From JANNWF01 sp052390415 (lineage in GTDB: Bacteria > Pseudomonadota > Gammaproteobacteria > Xanthomonadales > Xanthomonadaceae), in the NCBI GenBank assembly GCA_052390415.1, contig JBQTGY010000056.1, positions 50,230-114,229 on the forward strand: 64,000 bases of DNA, given 5' to 3'. Shown here piece by piece: positions 62,328 to 64,000 of the stretch (the stretch's first letter is position 1; every line of letters begins with the position of its first letter). Below the pieces are notes generated by a model that was given only the letters and a program-made list of their open reading frames with translations, was not told the origin of the DNA and ran no database searches. Position numbers and translations under genes: made by a program.

Positions 62328-63881
62328 GTGAGCAGTGACACGGCGGCAACAGCGGCAATGCAAGAAACTCCTTCATCGACCCGGCGCGGTGCGTTCCAGA
62401 CACCGCGATACAGAGCCCAACTGTTGACCATTGGCATAGTCACCGCGCTGGGTTACGCGCTGATCGTGCAGCCGCCGTTTGCCACCATTGAGCGTCAACA
62501 GGTCGGCGTTCGCAGCAATGTTTTGACCGGCGGGGCCAGCGTGATCGGCAGCGGTCGCGTCCTGCTTCTGCCGGGCCTGCACAGCCTGCGCCGCTATCCT
62601 TTGGCCGACACCGTCTACCTGCTGGAAAGCGTCGAAACCGACAAACACTCCCTGCGCTCGGCCGAAAAGATCGGCATCAGCGCGAACATCCGTGTGACCT
62701 ATGCTGTCGACTCGCAGCAATTAGCGGCCCGCTCAGATGAGTTGCCCGATGACATCGACGCGGAACTGGTGGCTCCCCTGCTGCGCGAAGCGAGCGAACG
62801 CCAGTTTGCGGCGCGCAGTGTGCTGGCCATCCTCGCTGAGCAGCACGCGGAATTGCACACATCGATCAGCACCGAGATGGCGACTGGCTTGGCTGCCAAG
62901 GGCCTGATCTTGCGCAAGCTCAGCATCGAAGAGATTGAGCCACCGGCATTGTTGGCGGACCGCATCTACCGGCCTGACCAAAGCGCCCGCGCCAACGGCG
63001 CGGCTGCATTGCAGACCTCCGAAGGCCTCGCCATCGGTGCCGAAATCACCCTACGTTACGCCCTGGATCCGCAGCAGCTCGCCAAATTGAACAGTCGACC
63101 GGCGAGTGAGTTGGAGGCTGAGTTGCTGGCCGCGATGGTGCAGGGCGTCATCTACAAACAGTTTGCCCACTACACCGTGCACGACATTTTCAGCGGCAAG
63201 CGGCAGGAGTTGGAAGAATCCATCGCCAGCGAGCTCGCTCCGATGCTGCTGAAAGACGGACTGCTGCTGCGCAGCTTGAGCATGGGCAATATCGACCTTC
63301 CAGCGGACTATCGGGCCGGCATGGATCGCCTGTTGGCGGCTGAACTCAGCACCCGGCAGATGGAACACACGCTGGAGTTGAAAGCCAAGCAGGTCAAGGA
63401 AACCGAGCTGCAAGCCGAGGCCGATAAAGTGCGCCGCGACAAGGCCGCCGAAGCCGCCGCCAACGAACAAGTGATCGCCGCCAAAGCCCAGGAAGAAGCA
63501 ATGCGCCACGTGTTGCCGTTCAAGCAGAAGCAGCTGGAGCAGCGCCGCCTCGAGGCAGAAGCCGACAAGGCGTCCCGCATCAGCGTGGCCGAGGCAGCGG
63601 CCGACGCCCGCCGCCTGGAAGCAGCCGCCGAAGCCGACTCACGCCGCACCTTGGCCGATGCCGACGCCTATCGCATCGAGCAACTCGGCAAACTTTCCAG
63701 CACGCAACTGGAACGCGACGGCGCGCTGATTTCGCGTTATCCACTGCTGATCCAGAAGACCATGGCGGACAAGTTGTCGGACAAAGTCTCGGTCATCATC
63801 GCACCACCCCCGGGTGATGGTGGTTTCATTGGCAACACCTTGCTGGGTGCCAAAGGCGGCGGCCAAGAGGGCGCACGATGA
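62328..63881 (+). CDS. membrane-anchored protein with two tandem SPFH (band 7)-like domains
   Basis: The protein has 517 residues. The GTG start at 62328 follows GGAGG by 4 nt. One membrane helix lies at ~30-48. Two related segments follow, ~50-210 and ~215-340: each has a strand like ISANIRVTYAVDSQQLA or IGAEITLRYALDPQQLA, then a helix region and an ILRKLSIEEIEPP or LLRSLSMGNIDLP end. The match is clear enough to call an internal duplication. Residues ~340-480 form a long Ala/Glu/Lys/Arg coiled coil, as in flotillin and prohibitin. Such proteins form large membrane rings or microdomains. The stop overlaps the next gene's ATG, so a partner is co-translated. Confidence 0.75.
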   Translation: MSSDTAATAAMQETPSSTRRGAFQTPRYRAQLLTIGIVTALGYALIVQPPFATIERQQVGVRSNVLTGGASVIGSGRVLLLPGLHSLRRYPLADTVYLLESVETDKHSLRSAEKIGISANIRVTYAVDSQQLAARSDELPDDIDAELVAPLLREASERQFAARSVLAILAEQHAELHTSISTEMATGLAAKGLILRKLSIEEIEPPALLADRIYRPDQSARANGAAALQTSEGLAIGAEITLRYALDPQQLAKLNSRPASELEAELLAAMVQGVIYKQFAHYTVHDIFSGKRQELEESIASELAPMLLKDGLLLRSLSMGNIDLPADYRAGMDRLLAAELSTRQMEHTLELKAKQVKETELQAEADKVRRDKAAEAAANEQVIAAKAQEEAMRHVLPFKQKQLEQRRLEAEADKASRISVAEAAADARRLEAAAEADSRRTLADADAYRIEQLGKLSSTQLERDGALISRYPLLIQKTMADKLSDKVSVIIAPPPGDGGFIGNTLLGAKGGGQEGAR

Positions 63882-64000
63882 GTCGCATGCTTGACCCTCT
63901 GGTGGGGGCGGGGCGCCCCCCCACCGGGGGGCCACCCGGCGGCCCATGTGTGTGGGGGGGGGCGCGGGCCCCCCCCGCCAAAGGAGGGGGGGGGGCCCAC
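63878..64000 (+). CDS. start of a gene coupled to the SPFH gene, cut and probably misread
   Basis: The ATG at 63878 overlaps the SPFH stop (ATGA) and begins MSRMLDPLVG. After about 63900 the sequence turns into long G and C runs and the translation becomes Gly/Pro/Arg-rich and meaningless. The gene is likely real, but only the first seven to ten codons can be trusted. Confidence 0.3.
   Translation, partial: MSRMLDPLVGAGRPPTGGPPGGPCVWGGARAPPAKGGGGAH

Overview
The window is 64 kb of GC-rich bacterial chromosome, dense with genes. It suggests a gammaproteobacterium of the order Lysobacterales (Xanthomonadales). The main reasons are a type II secretion operon in the Xps order (E-F-G-H-I-J-K-L-M-N-D), a glyA-nrdR-acetyltransferase-ribD / ribE / ribBA-ribH-nusB-thiL-pgpA housekeeping run, RibBA with a decayed second domain, and G/C-rich intergenic repeats. 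I see no rRNA, tRNA, CRISPR array, transposase or phage gene.

Layout. 1-2.4 kb: a secreted HExxHxxGxxH metalloprotease with Ig-like repeats, cut by the left edge, coupled to a small secreted protein. 2.6-4.1 kb: a methyltransferase, then a non-coding stretch with a structured 165-bp element. 4.1-8.5 kb: a giant secreted protein with 14 RCC1 repeats. 8.5-12 kb and 18.6-23.2 kb: riboflavin, thiamine and one-carbon housekeeping genes, mostly with overlapping stops and starts. This run is interrupted by a POT-family peptide transporter and by an exported DUF1800 / DUF1501 / cytochrome c triad. The triad is headed by a perfect 23-bp palindrome.

23.3-29.4 kb: an O-GlcNAc-transferase-like TPR protein, a family 2 glycosyltransferase, creD and ettA. 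29.4-38.1 kb: a leftward glycan export locus with a Wzm/Wzt-type ABC transporter, three glycosyltransferase-like proteins (one with a PqqD-like N terminus) and a methyltransferase. Upstream of it lie a parvulin-type isomerase and a Cys-rich exported protein. 38.4-40.2 kb: a monocistronic exported protein with a clear promoter and terminator.

40.4-52 kb: the complete gsp/xps operon. It is translationally coupled at its head, through a possible exosortase-H-associated membrane protein, to purL (52.7-56.6 kb). 56.7-57.4 kb: dsbC. 57.6-62.1 kb: cysJ-cysI-cysH, assimilatory sulfate reduction to sulfide via PAPS. 62.3-63.9 kb: a protein with two tandem SPFH-like domains. The last ~100 bases are G/C homopolymer-rich and look unreliable.

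Themes. Many products are exported, and the type II system and DsbC in the same window could serve them, which is inference. No single locus is an obvious new defence or mobile system. The best candidates for something undescribed are the PqqD-glycosyltransferase hybrid, the duplicated SPFH protein, the operator-headed DUF1800/DUF1501/cytochrome unit and the structured intergenic elements.
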